Positions 16,933-25,378 of a stretch of 64,000 bases of DNA are shown piece after piece (position 1 is the stretch's first letter; every line of letters starts with the position of its first letter). The translations under genes were made by a program, and so were the position numbers. Source of the stretch: Sulfurospirillum sp. UBA2217 (GTDB taxonomy: Bacteria > Campylobacterota > Campylobacteria > Campylobacterales > Sulfurospirillaceae); NCBI GenBank assembly GCA_002328495.1, contig DCUJ01000004.1, positions 62,001-126,000 of the forward strand. The letters are read 5' to 3'. The notes beneath the pieces are model-generated. The model ran no database searches and was not told where the DNA came from. It saw only the letters and a program-made list of their open reading frames with translations.

Positions 16933-18081
16933 ATGATGAATGTTTTAATGATATCCCTTGGTGATTCAATTTTGTCTCATATGGGGGGCGAGGCTTATGC
17001 CAGACATCAAGCGTATGCTAAGGCATTAGGCTCGATTGATATGATAGTCTTTTCCCCTCTGAAACATAAATTTACCAATAAACATGATGAAAATCTTTCA
17101 ATTTATCCTACACGTTCTTTACATATGCTGACGTTTGTCTATGATGCATTAAAAATAGCACGACGTATAGTACAGCATAAGAAAATTGATGTTATTACAA
17201 CACAAGATCCTTTTGGAACAGCTCTCATTGGCTATTTCCTTAAAAAAAAATATGGCATTCCTTTGCATATACAAAATCACAGTTCTTTTCTAAAAAATCC
17301 TCTATGGATTCAAGAAAAGCCTTTACTGTTCACACTTTTTCATTGGATATTGCATTGGGTACTTCCAAAAGCAGATCGATTGCGTGTTGTAAATAAAATG
17401 GAAAAACAAAAATATTGTGATATCCTCAAAATTTTACCTGAAAAGATAGATGTAGCTCCAGTTCCTCTCCATGTAGATTTTTGGAAAAAGACTCCTTCTT
17501 TGAATGAACTTCAATGCTTTCAGAATGAGTACACAATGGATATAAACAAGCCTACACTTTCATGGGTTGGAAGAGTGGCAGATGTGAAAAACTTAGACTA
17601 CTTATTTGGAGTAATTGCTCACATAGAAACTACTACACCTGTTAATTTTTTGCTTGCTTGTGAAAAAGAACCCTACCACGTGTATTTTAAAATGCTTGAA
17701 AAAAAGTATCATGTTCAACCCATTTATTTAGGTTTTTTGGAGCACACAAAATTAAGAACGATGTATTATGTGAGCGATGTGTATGTCCATACATCCAATT
17801 ATGAAGGTTTTGGCAGAGTGATTGCAGATGCCCAAGCGTGCGGTGTTCCCGTCGTTACACGCAATACAGATGGCGCACATGATATTATTGAGAATGAAAA
17901 CAGTGGTTTCATTGTTCATGGAGATGAAAAAATGTTTGCAGAATCCGTTTTAAAACTCGTACACGATAAGCAAAAAATGGATGAAATGCGTTCTTATGCA
18001 AAAGAGATGATGCACAAGTTTGATTATGAAAAAATGTTTGATGCGACGATAGATTCCATTCGTAAGACCTACTGTGTTTAA
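16933..18081 (+). CDS. Glycosyltransferase family 4
   Basis: About 382 residues, GT-B fold. The start is ATGATG directly after the UXS stop. The N-terminal half has GGEAYARHQAYAKALG and TTQDPFGTALIGYFLKKKYG, often seen in EPS transferases. The donor site is SNYEGFGRVIADAQACGVPVVTR with the E-x7-E pattern near residue 295. Immediately downstream of UDP-xylose synthase and upstream of the flippase, it may use one of the UDP-sugars made by the preceding module. Donor not provable. Confidence 0.82.
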   Translation: MMNVLMISLGDSILSHMGGEAYARHQAYAKALGSIDMIVFSPLKHKFTNKHDENLSIYPTRSLHMLTFVYDALKIARRIVQHKKIDVITTQDPFGTALIGYFLKKKYGIPLHIQNHSSFLKNPLWIQEKPLLFTLFHWILHWVLPKADRLRVVNKMEKQKYCDILKILPEKIDVAPVPLHVDFWKKTPSLNELQCFQNEYTMDINKPTLSWVGRVADVKNLDYLFGVIAHIETTTPVNFLLACEKEPYHVYFKMLEKKYHVQPIYLGFLEHTKLRTMYYVSDVYVHTSNYEGFGRVIADAQACGVPVVTRNTDGAHDIIENENSGFIVHGDEKMFAESVLKLVHDKQKMDEMRSYAKEMMHKFDYEKMFDATIDSIRKTYCV

Positions 18082-19360
18082 TAGAGATTTCAAACGTAAT
18101 ACTGTAATTAGCTATGGTACCAATGCCTTTGTTTTAGGCACATCCTTTCTTTTAATGATTATGATAAATCATAATGCTGGGGTCAAAAGTTATGGAGAAC
18201 TTGCAATCGTTGTTTCCGTTTCAAGTCTTATATCAACGTTTTTGACTCCTAAAAGTATTGATGCGGTCACTCGTTTTTTTGTGAGAGAAAAGTTATCTCA
18301 TAACCTAAAAAATGCCAAACTTATTATGGTGCTAGCATTAGGGATTGATCTCTTCGCAAGTTGTTTCCTTTTAGGTATTTTTTTTAGTTTGAGTGAAAGT
18401 ATTGCCTCAGTATTTTTTGGAGCCCCAGAATTATCGCTCATTTTTTTAACATACGGTTATGTTTCAGTGTCGCTATTCATGAGAAGTTCTATCAGTGGAT
18501 ATTTTCAATCCCATGAATTTTTTAATACCATCAATTTTTTTCAAATACTGGATGCTGTCTTAAAAATCATTTTTTTGATGATGAATTTTTATGTTTATAA
18601 AATGCCTTCTACGCAAATCATTGTAGAAAGCTATGCTTTAGCTTCGATGGTTACAACAGGGCTGATGATTACAGTTTTTTTATATCGATTTAGAGAAGAA
18701 TTTCATACAATACCATTAAGCTACAACACTGTATTAATAAAAGAATATTTACTGTTTAATAGCAAAACTTTTTTTGCAACAAGTATCGCTTCAATCAATA
18801 ATAATATTGATACTATTATGCTTGGTTATTTCACAAATACGACATTGGTTGGAGTCTATCAAAGCCTTAAAAATTTACTTATTCCTATCAGTTTCATTTC
18901 TTCTCCGTATGCTATGTTGACAACAACACAATTGACAAAGTATTATAGTATGCATGATAGAGCAAATTTCATGGGGACGATTAAAAAAGTTACGCAGGTA
19001 GTTTTGTCATTGAATGTCATAATTATTGTGATAATGCTTATAGGGCTAGATTCTTTTTTGAGTATTATTGGTGTCAATGAGGTGTTGAGATTGGAATATT
19101 TTATGCTAGCAATGATTGTCGCCATAAAACAAAGCATTTGGTGGAATGGCATCGTAATAAATTTTTATAACCCATTATTGATTGGTGTTTTGTCTCTTGT
19201 TTATAGTCTCCTCTTCCAAATCGTTGTATGGTCTCTTTACGGGGTAGTGCCTTCTTTTGAAATGATTCATATTATTCTCCCTAATTTAGTAGCAACACTA
19301 GGTATTTCTTATTTAGCGTATGTATATTTACAAAAATTGCTTAAAAGGGATATGTCTTGA
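18074..19360 (+). CDS. Wzx-type polysaccharide flippase
   Basis: A 428-residue membrane protein with about twelve hydrophobic helices and few charged loops, typical of MOP-superfamily Wzx proteins. The start is GTG 18074, overlapping the upstream stop by 8 bases. The N-terminal NTVISYGTNAFVLGTSFLLM and a later NNNIDTIMLGYFTNTTLVGVY segment follow the usual O-antigen flippase pattern. It is expected to move undecaprenyl-diphosphate-linked repeat units to the periplasm. A second flippase of a different kind (ABC, PglK-like) is at 44019, so the locus probably serves two glycans. Confidence 0.82.
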   Translation: MFNRDFKRNTVISYGTNAFVLGTSFLLMIMINHNAGVKSYGELAIVVSVSSLISTFLTPKSIDAVTRFFVREKLSHNLKNAKLIMVLALGIDLFASCFLLGIFFSLSESIASVFFGAPELSLIFLTYGYVSVSLFMRSSISGYFQSHEFFNTINFFQILDAVLKIIFLMMNFYVYKMPSTQIIVESYALASMVTTGLMITVFLYRFREEFHTIPLSYNTVLIKEYLLFNSKTFFATSIASINNNIDTIMLGYFTNTTLVGVYQSLKNLLIPISFISSPYAMLTTTQLTKYYSMHDRANFMGTIKKVTQVVLSLNVIIIVIMLIGLDSFLSIIGVNEVLRLEYFMLAMIVAIKQSIWWNGIVINFYNPLLIGVLSLVYSLLFQIVVWSLYGVVPSFEMIHIILPNLVATLGISYLAYVYLQKLLKRDMS

Positions 19361-20154
19361 CATACTTTGATGCAAAGTTTCAGCGATGTATCGTAACGCA
19401 TGAAAATGCGACCAACACATTTTGGGATCAAGAATGGGAAAAATATAAAAAAAGTGTCAAGTACCCTGCACAACTACCTTTACATGACCCCTATCTTATG
19501 TTAACACAAAAATATCTACCAACATCGTCTAAAATTATAGAAGGTGGTTGTGGATTAGGGTATCATAGCTATCTATGGCATCTTGCTGGATACGAAACGG
19601 TTGCATTAGATTATGCTCAAAAAACAGTTGAATACCTAAAACAAACAGTACCTCAGATTAACCCTATATGGGGTGATTTAAGAAACATACCTTTTGTTGA
19701 AAATACGTTTGATGGGTATTGGTCCTTGGGCGTTATAGAGCATTTTTGGGATGGCTATAATGACCTGAAAATGGAAATGTTTAGAGTTTTACGGAATGAT
19801 GGGGTTTTGTTTTTAACATTTCCTCATATGAGCTTTATTCGTAAACTAAAAGCCTTTTTAGGGCGATACCCTTCCTATGATAGGATACAAGAGCCTGAAA
19901 ATTTTTATCAATTTTTTATGAACGAGCATAGCGTTATCCATGATTTTAAAAGTTCTGGATTTCATTTGGTTGGAAAATATAAGCATGGTGCATTGAAAGG
20001 TTTTTCAGATGAAATTCCGCAACTTGGCTTTATAATAAAATATTTAAGAAATGGAAATAGCTTGATGAAAAGAGTTATACGAGGCTTCTTTGATCGGTCT
20101 TTTACATTCTTATGTAGCCATACAATCATTCTTGTGTTTAGGGTAAAAAAATGA
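19357..20154 (+). CDS. Class I SAM-dependent methyltransferase
   Basis: 265 residues. The SAM-binding motif I is IIEGGCGLGYHSYLW near residue 63, motif II follows at ETVALDYA, and motif IV is YWSLGVIEHFWDGY. The start codon is probably TTG at 19357, overlapping the flippase stop and preceded by AAAAGGG. It is the first of four small methyltransferase genes in 19-24 kb interleaved with glycosyltransferases. Such enzymes typically O- or N-methylate glycan residues or cap chains. Substrate unknown. Confidence 0.72.
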   Translation: MTYFDAKFQRCIVTHENATNTFWDQEWEKYKKSVKYPAQLPLHDPYLMLTQKYLPTSSKIIEGGCGLGYHSYLWHLAGYETVALDYAQKTVEYLKQTVPQINPIWGDLRNIPFVENTFDGYWSLGVIEHFWDGYNDLKMEMFRVLRNDGVLFLTFPHMSFIRKLKAFLGRYPSYDRIQEPENFYQFFMNEHSVIHDFKSSGFHLVGKYKHGALKGFSDEIPQLGFIIKYLRNGNSLMKRVIRGFFDRSFTFLCSHTIILVFRVKK

Positions 20155-20819
20155 TTCAAGCATTATGGAATAAAAAAACATTTCAACGCATTTTTCTCAA
20201 TGAGATTGTTAATAGCTTAGAGATTCATAATCGGGTTATTGTTGACATCGGGGGTGGAGATAAAACTAGCTCATATCATATGCTGTTATCTCAAAAACAA
20301 AATCAATTTATATCGGTGGATATGACGAAAAATTGTGATTATAAAATCGATTTAGAAAATGAAGCACTCCCTTTTGAAACAAATTCTGTTGAAGTTGTTT
20401 TTTGTTTTAATGTATTGGAGCATATTTTTAATTATCAGCATTTGTTAGATGAAATCTATAGAATATTAAAGAAAGATGCTCAACTGTACATTTATGTACC
20501 ATTTTTGTTTCATAAGCATGCTCATCCTAATGATTATTTTCGATTTTCGGATACGGCTTTGATTAAATTATTGGAAAATAGGAATTTTGATATTGATGAT
20601 ATATCAATCAATTATGGAATTGGCAAAAATATATTTCAAAACCTCTTCTGGATAGCACATACCAAAAAACTATTTTTTGTAGGTAATGCATTGACGATAA
20701 TTTTAGGAGTTACGTTACATCTTTTTGATGTGATGTTGAATTTTTTCAATGTAACCCATACAATAAATCAGAACTATATTCTTGGGGTGTATGTCAAAGC
20801 TCGAAAGGGTGAAATGTAA
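20151..20819 (+). CDS. SAM-dependent methyltransferase-like protein
   Basis: 222 residues with a degenerate class I fold: VDIGGGDKTSSYHM near 28 as motif I, VVFCFNVLEHIFNYQHLLDEIYRILK as the motif IV region, and the PFLFHKHAHPNDYFRFSD block, which recurs in glycan-locus methyltransferases including the 23616 and 59584 proteins here. A hydrophobic C-terminal stretch may bind membrane. It overlaps the preceding gene by 4 bases. Substrate unknown. Confidence 0.65.
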   Translation: MIQALWNKKTFQRIFLNEIVNSLEIHNRVIVDIGGGDKTSSYHMLLSQKQNQFISVDMTKNCDYKIDLENEALPFETNSVEVVFCFNVLEHIFNYQHLLDEIYRILKKDAQLYIYVPFLFHKHAHPNDYFRFSDTALIKLLENRNFDIDDISINYGIGKNIFQNLFWIAHTKKLFFVGNALTIILGVTLHLFDVMLNFFNVTHTINQNYILGVYVKARKGEM

Positions 20820-21470
20820 ATGTCCACTAAAAAAATACAATGGATTAATCTTTGGCCTAGTAAAGAGATGAAATTACAGGCTAAACATAAGCAAGTCATG
20901 TTTCTATTAGAAGAGTTATTTGCTAAGAATAGTTCAATTCAAACTATTTGTGATTTTGGATGTGGGCAAGGTATATTAACAAATGAAATTCAAAAAAAAT
21001 ATCCTGAAAAAAAAGTTTTTGGATTAGATAATAATAATTTTTCAAAAGAAAAAATTGAAAATTTTGGAATAGAGTATAAACACTTTGATCTTCTTGATGA
21101 TCATACGAATGACATAGTGGATGTCGCTATTCTTTCAGATGTTTTGGAACATTTCCCCAATCCTCTTCAAGTGTTGACCAACTTATCTCATGTAAAATAC
21201 TTTATTATAGTCGTTCCAAATTTTAGTTTTATCACAGAAAGATGGAGCGTTTTATTAGGTAAAGTACCTTTTCAATTAAAGCCATCACGAGGTGGGCATA
21301 TGTTTTGGTTTAATCAACAAACATGGAATGAAATGATTAATGATATGGGGTTAACGATAGTATTGCAATCTCATCTATATCCCAAAAAATTAGACTATTT
21401 CCCTTTCTTTAAGAGATATACAAATTTATTTGCAACTTCTTTTGGGTGTATTTTGAAAAGAAAGCTATGA
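20820..21470 (+). CDS. SAM-dependent methyltransferase (MetW-like)
   Basis: 216 residues. Motif I is ICDFGCGQGILTNEI near 42, the acidic loop is VFGLDNNNF, and DVAILSDVLEHFPNPLQVL is a well-kept motif IV. The short length and the RGGHMFWFNQQTW stretch resemble MetW-like and glycan methyltransferases. It abuts the previous gene (TAAATG) and overlaps the next start. Function in the pathway is inferred from context only. Confidence 0.65.
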   Translation: MSTKKIQWINLWPSKEMKLQAKHKQVMFLLEELFAKNSSIQTICDFGCGQGILTNEIQKKYPEKKVFGLDNNNFSKEKIENFGIEYKHFDLLDDHTNDIVDVAILSDVLEHFPNPLQVLTNLSHVKYFIIVVPNFSFITERWSVLLGKVPFQLKPSRGGHMFWFNQQTWNEMINDMGLTIVLQSHLYPKKLDYFPFFKRYTNLFATSFGCILKRKL

Positions 21471-22495
21471 AGATTATTGTTTTTAATTTTGAAACGAACC
21501 AAAACTCTCAAGCATTAGGCTTTGCAGTTGACTGGATTAATGCACTGTCGCATTATGTTGAAAAGCTTTATGTTGTAAGCCTGCGTTGTGGAGAATTTAA
21601 TGTTAATTCCAATGTAGAAGTGTTTTGTGTGGAGCAAAATGTAAAAAATAAAATCCAAACAGTCTTATCGATTGTAAAAGTACTTTATAAAATTCATCGT
21701 CAAGATAAAATTAGTGGTTATTTTGTGCACATGGCACATTATTTTGTTCCTATTATTTACCCTTTTGCATGTGTTTTTAAACAAAAAATTATTTTATGGT
21801 ATGCGCATCAATCTACACCTTTAACCCTTAAAATTGCTAATATATTGGCAGATAAAGTTTTAAGCTCAACCCCAAATGGATACAATCTTCCAACAAATAA
21901 GCTAGAAATTGTAGGGCAAGGCATAGATACTGAAAAGTTTTTTTTCAAAGAGCTTTCCTATCCCAAAATAAAACATCTAGTCGTGGTAGGGAGAATTTCA
22001 AAAGTTAAAAATGTTGATATGATTATTAGAGTGTTTTGTGAACTTCAGGTAGAAGGTGTTTTTTTACACATTGTAGGCGATGCCATCACACTAAAAGATA
22101 AGCAATATCTTAAAATAATCAAAGAAAATATTCCTCAAAATATGAAGGAAAAAGTTTTATTTAAAGGGGCACTTCCTTTTGCCGAGTTGCCCTCATTTTA
22201 TGCCATGATGGATTTGGCTATTAATTTAAGTGATACAGGTAGCCTTGATAAAGCCATTTTAGAATCCATGTCGATGGGCATTCCTATTCTTACTTCTAAC
22301 CTTAGTGCTGTAGCTTTATTTGATCATCTAAAGAATAATGGTATTTTTTTGGTAGATAAAAAAGAAGATTTTAAAAAGATTTTGCACTATATTTTAAATC
22401 ACCCCATCAGCTTTGATAGAGTTCCTTTAAGAGAAGAAATTATCAGTCATCACTCTTTAGATAAACTGGCTCAAAAAATAATAAGGGCATTTTGA
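21467..22495 (+). CDS. Glycosyltransferase family 4
   Basis: 342 residues from ATG 21467, which overlaps the upstream TGA. Earlier in-frame codons at 21446 lie inside the previous gene and were not used. It has HLVVVGRISKVKNVDMIIRV in the linker before the donor domain, but the usual E-x7-E signature is altered to NLSDTGSLDKAILESMSMG, with Asp/Thr where the first Glu usually stands. It may be a divergent enzyme or one with changed donor choice. Confidence 0.72.
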   Translation: MKIIVFNFETNQNSQALGFAVDWINALSHYVEKLYVVSLRCGEFNVNSNVEVFCVEQNVKNKIQTVLSIVKVLYKIHRQDKISGYFVHMAHYFVPIIYPFACVFKQKIILWYAHQSTPLTLKIANILADKVLSSTPNGYNLPTNKLEIVGQGIDTEKFFFKELSYPKIKHLVVVGRISKVKNVDMIIRVFCELQVEGVFLHIVGDAITLKDKQYLKIIKENIPQNMKEKVLFKGALPFAELPSFYAMMDLAINLSDTGSLDKAILESMSMGIPILTSNLSAVALFDHLKNNGIFLVDKKEDFKKILHYILNHPISFDRVPLREEIISHHSLDKLAQKIIRAF

Positions 22496-23616
22496 TGGCA
22501 TTAAAAGCTATTACACTAACGACTGGAATTTTTCCACCCGATATTGGTGGTCCTGCATCCTTTATCCCTTTATTGGCACAAAAGTTATATGAAAAAGGAA
22601 TTGATGTTGAAGTCATTACCCTTGCTGACGATACAAAAAGTATTCTGAATTATCCCTATAAGGTTACAAGAATTCCTCGATATGTTAAAAAACCATGGCG
22701 TGATTTCAGTGTTATTAAGGCTATTTTTGTAGCAGCAAAGAAGAGTGATTTGATTTTTTCCAATACATTGGCATTTGAAAGTGCTATAGCGGCTAAATTG
22801 AGCGGAAAAAAATTGATTCAAAAAGTGGTTGGGGACATCGCATGGGAGAGAGCATACAGTTCTGAAAGATTTTTAGGAACACTCGATGAATATCAAAAAG
22901 CCCCTTTATCACTTGTTTCTAAACTAACAAATGTATACCGTAATAGAGGGGTTTTTGGAAGTAGCCTGATTATCACACCTTCTATGTATCTCAAAAAAAT
23001 TGTTCAAGGGTGGGGATTTTCTAAAGATAAAATCGAGGTTGTCTATAACGCAGTTCCTTTGAAAAAATCAACTGAGATTATCCCGAAAGAGACATTTCGT
23101 ATCATTTCAGTGGGACGACTTATTCCTCATAAAGGCTTTGAAGGGATTATAAAAGCATTGGCAAAACTTGATTTTACTTTTGAATATATCGTCATAGGCG
23201 AGGGCTTTTTAAAAGAAAAATTACTACATTTAGCACAAGAATTGGGCATTAAAATTAAATTTTTAGGAGTATTATCACAATCTCAAGTTGCCATATGGCT
23301 TCGAAGTTCTGATGTTTTCATCCTTAACTCTTCTTATGAAGGCTTGCCACATGTTGTTCTTGAAGCGATGATGAATGATTGTCCTATTATTGCAAGTGCC
23401 GTTGGAGGTACTGTGGAACTTGTGAGAGATGAAGACAATGGTTTGTTATTTCACTATAATGACATAGAAATGTTGGTAGATAAAATTTATACAATAAAAA
23501 ATGATTGTTTATTAAGAAAAAAGCTTCAGGACAATGCAACTCTTTTCGCAAGAACGTTTTCTAGTGTTGAAGAAATGGTTGATCACTATATTGAAATTTT
23601 TGAGAAAGAACTTTGA
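22495..23616 (+). CDS. Glycosyltransferase family 4
   Basis: 373 residues. The N-terminus TGIFPPDIGGPASFIPLLAQ is typical of GT4 enzymes of O-antigen loci. The donor domain has ISVGRLIPHKGFEGIIKALA near 200 and the E-x7-E site NSSYEGLPHVVLEAMMNDCP near 275. The start at ATG 22495 overlaps the previous TGA; its own stop overlaps the next ATG in the same TGATG pattern, indicating one polycistronic message with coupled translation. Confidence 0.85.
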   Translation: MALKAITLTTGIFPPDIGGPASFIPLLAQKLYEKGIDVEVITLADDTKSILNYPYKVTRIPRYVKKPWRDFSVIKAIFVAAKKSDLIFSNTLAFESAIAAKLSGKKLIQKVVGDIAWERAYSSERFLGTLDEYQKAPLSLVSKLTNVYRNRGVFGSSLIITPSMYLKKIVQGWGFSKDKIEVVYNAVPLKKSTEIIPKETFRIISVGRLIPHKGFEGIIKALAKLDFTFEYIVIGEGFLKEKLLHLAQELGIKIKFLGVLSQSQVAIWLRSSDVFILNSSYEGLPHVVLEAMMNDCPIIASAVGGTVELVRDEDNGLLFHYNDIEMLVDKIYTIKNDCLLRKKLQDNATLFARTFSSVEEMVDHYIEIFEKEL

Positions 23617-24248
23617 TGGTTATAAATGGACTTCCTTTCACTCTTTTTGAACGCTATCTTCTAAAAACTATTGAAAATACGCATAATATTTTAGATATTG
23701 GAACATCCCATAAATTTGCGAAAGAGCTAAAGCCTTATGAAGCACTTCTTAAAGAAAGAGGGTATGTTGCAGCAGGTTATCAACCTTCGTTGACATATGG
23801 TGAATATAATTGTGATTGTCATCAAGATATTGAAAAAATGAGTTTTATGGATAATGCATTTGAAAGTATCCTTTGCTTGGAAGTATTAGAACATGTTAAA
23901 AACCCTTTTCAAGCGGTACATGAACTAAAGAGGGTGTTGACAAAAGAGGGTAGGTTACTCCTAAGCGTTCCTTTTTTAACACAGTATCATGGCAAAGGAA
24001 ATCATCATTCCCATGAATCATATCCTGATTTTTGGAGATTTACTCACGAAGGGTTAAGAGAGCTTTTTCAAGATTTTCACCATATCGAGATAGTCCCACT
24101 AGATGGTCCCATTGAGTTTAGACTAAAGCAATTTTATTTAGGGAAATATATAGACCGATTTGGTCTTCTGCGATGGTTTGTTGATGCTATTGATACACCA
24201 AGATTGGGTAAAGCAACATCGAGACATCTTCTTTTTGGAATAAAATGA
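23616..24248 (+). CDS. SAM-dependent methyltransferase
   Basis: About 210 residues. Motif I is reduced (ILDIGTSHKFAKEL), but CLEVLEHVKNPFQAVHELKRVL and LLSVPFLTQYHGKGNHHSH are well conserved with other glycan-locus methyltransferases, followed by YPDFWRFTHEGLRELF. The His-rich patch is unusual. It lies between two GT4 genes with 4-base overlaps. Probable modification of a sugar in the repeat unit. Confidence 0.65.
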   Translation: MVINGLPFTLFERYLLKTIENTHNILDIGTSHKFAKELKPYEALLKERGYVAAGYQPSLTYGEYNCDCHQDIEKMSFMDNAFESILCLEVLEHVKNPFQAVHELKRVLTKEGRLLLSVPFLTQYHGKGNHHSHESYPDFWRFTHEGLRELFQDFHHIEIVPLDGPIEFRLKQFYLGKYIDRFGLLRWFVDAIDTPRLGKATSRHLLFGIK

Positions 24249-25378
24249 AAAAAATACTCTTTTTAATAGACAACCTTAAAGGAGGAGGTGCTGAAAAAGC
24301 GATAAAAATTCTTGTTGAAGGCTTGGAGGAGAAGGGGGTAAGCCCTATCATTGTCTTTCTCGAAGATAAAAAAGATTATACGCTTTTAGCCTCCATTCGA
24401 TCTTTTGCATTAGCGCAAAAAGCTACAAAGTTTAGCTTTATATTTTTATATTTTAGATTGTTGTGGCTTTTAAAAGATATAAAGCCAGATATGGTCTATG
24501 CTACCAATACAAAATCACACATTCTTTTATTGTTAACAAAAGGATTTATCCAAACAAAACGTATCATCAATATACAAGTTGATTTACGAAAACAATACAT
24601 TGACCGAAAGTATATTTTTTTCATTTTGTCAAAATTATTTCACTTTGCGGATGGATATAGTTTTATATCAAGCGGATTGTATGAAAACTTAAAAGAAGTC
24701 ATACCCCCAAAACCCATCTCTTTTGTACCCAATGCTATTGATTTTGAGGAAATAGATAGGCTGAAGCAGATTCCACTACCTGACGTATATCAACAAATTT
24801 TTTTGAAGCCCGTTATGATTACTATCGGAAGATTGACTGAGCAAAAAGGGCAGCGGATATTATTAAAAGCTTTTGCTAACATACGACGAGAAGCGCATTT
24901 GGTTATCTTAGGAAGAGGTGAGAAGGAAGAAGAATTAAGAGCATTGGCACACGAGTTAAAAATCGATGATAAAGTTTTTTTCTTAGGATTTCAAAGTAAC
25001 CCTTTTATGTTTTTAGCACATGCCCATATTTTTATTTTAAGCAGTTTATGGGAAGGATTTGGTAACGTGATTGTAGAGGCGATGCGTTGTTCTCTTCCTG
25101 TTATCAGTACCGATTGTCCTTCTGGGCCAGGAGAAATATTGGGAGTGCAAGAGCAAAAAGTGTTATCATCGCAAGGGGTTGTATTCGAAAAATTTGGTAT
25201 TTTAGTCCCTATCAATGATAGTCATCATCTTACACAAGCAATAGAAAAAATATGCGAAGACACATGTATGCAAGAACACTATCGCCAACAGTCACTGGTT
25301 CGAGCACAAGAGTATGATAAAGAAAAAATCGTTTCTTTGTTTATTGACATGTTCAAGGCTAGAGAATGTGTGGAATAG
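24245..25378 (+). CDS. Glycosyltransferase family 4
   Basis: 377 residues. It has the KGGGAEKAIKILVEGL glycine loop at the N-terminus, MITIGRLTEQKGQRILLKAF near 193, and SSLWEGFGNVIVEAMRCSLPVI near 275 with both Glu residues of the donor site. The following SGPGEIL is typical of GalNAc/GlcNAc-type GT4 enzymes such as PglJ/PglH. Its 3' end overlaps the asparagine-synthase gene by 13 bases. Exact donor not provable. Confidence 0.85.
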   Translation: MKKILFLIDNLKGGGAEKAIKILVEGLEEKGVSPIIVFLEDKKDYTLLASIRSFALAQKATKFSFIFLYFRLLWLLKDIKPDMVYATNTKSHILLLLTKGFIQTKRIINIQVDLRKQYIDRKYIFFILSKLFHFADGYSFISSGLYENLKEVIPPKPISFVPNAIDFEEIDRLKQIPLPDVYQQIFLKPVMITIGRLTEQKGQRILLKAFANIRREAHLVILGRGEKEEELRALAHELKIDDKVFFLGFQSNPFMFLAHAHIFILSSLWEGFGNVIVEAMRCSLPVISTDCPSGPGEILGVQEQKVLSSQGVVFEKFGILVPINDSHHLTQAIEKICEDTCMQEHYRQQSLVRAQEYDKEKIVSLFIDMFKARECVE

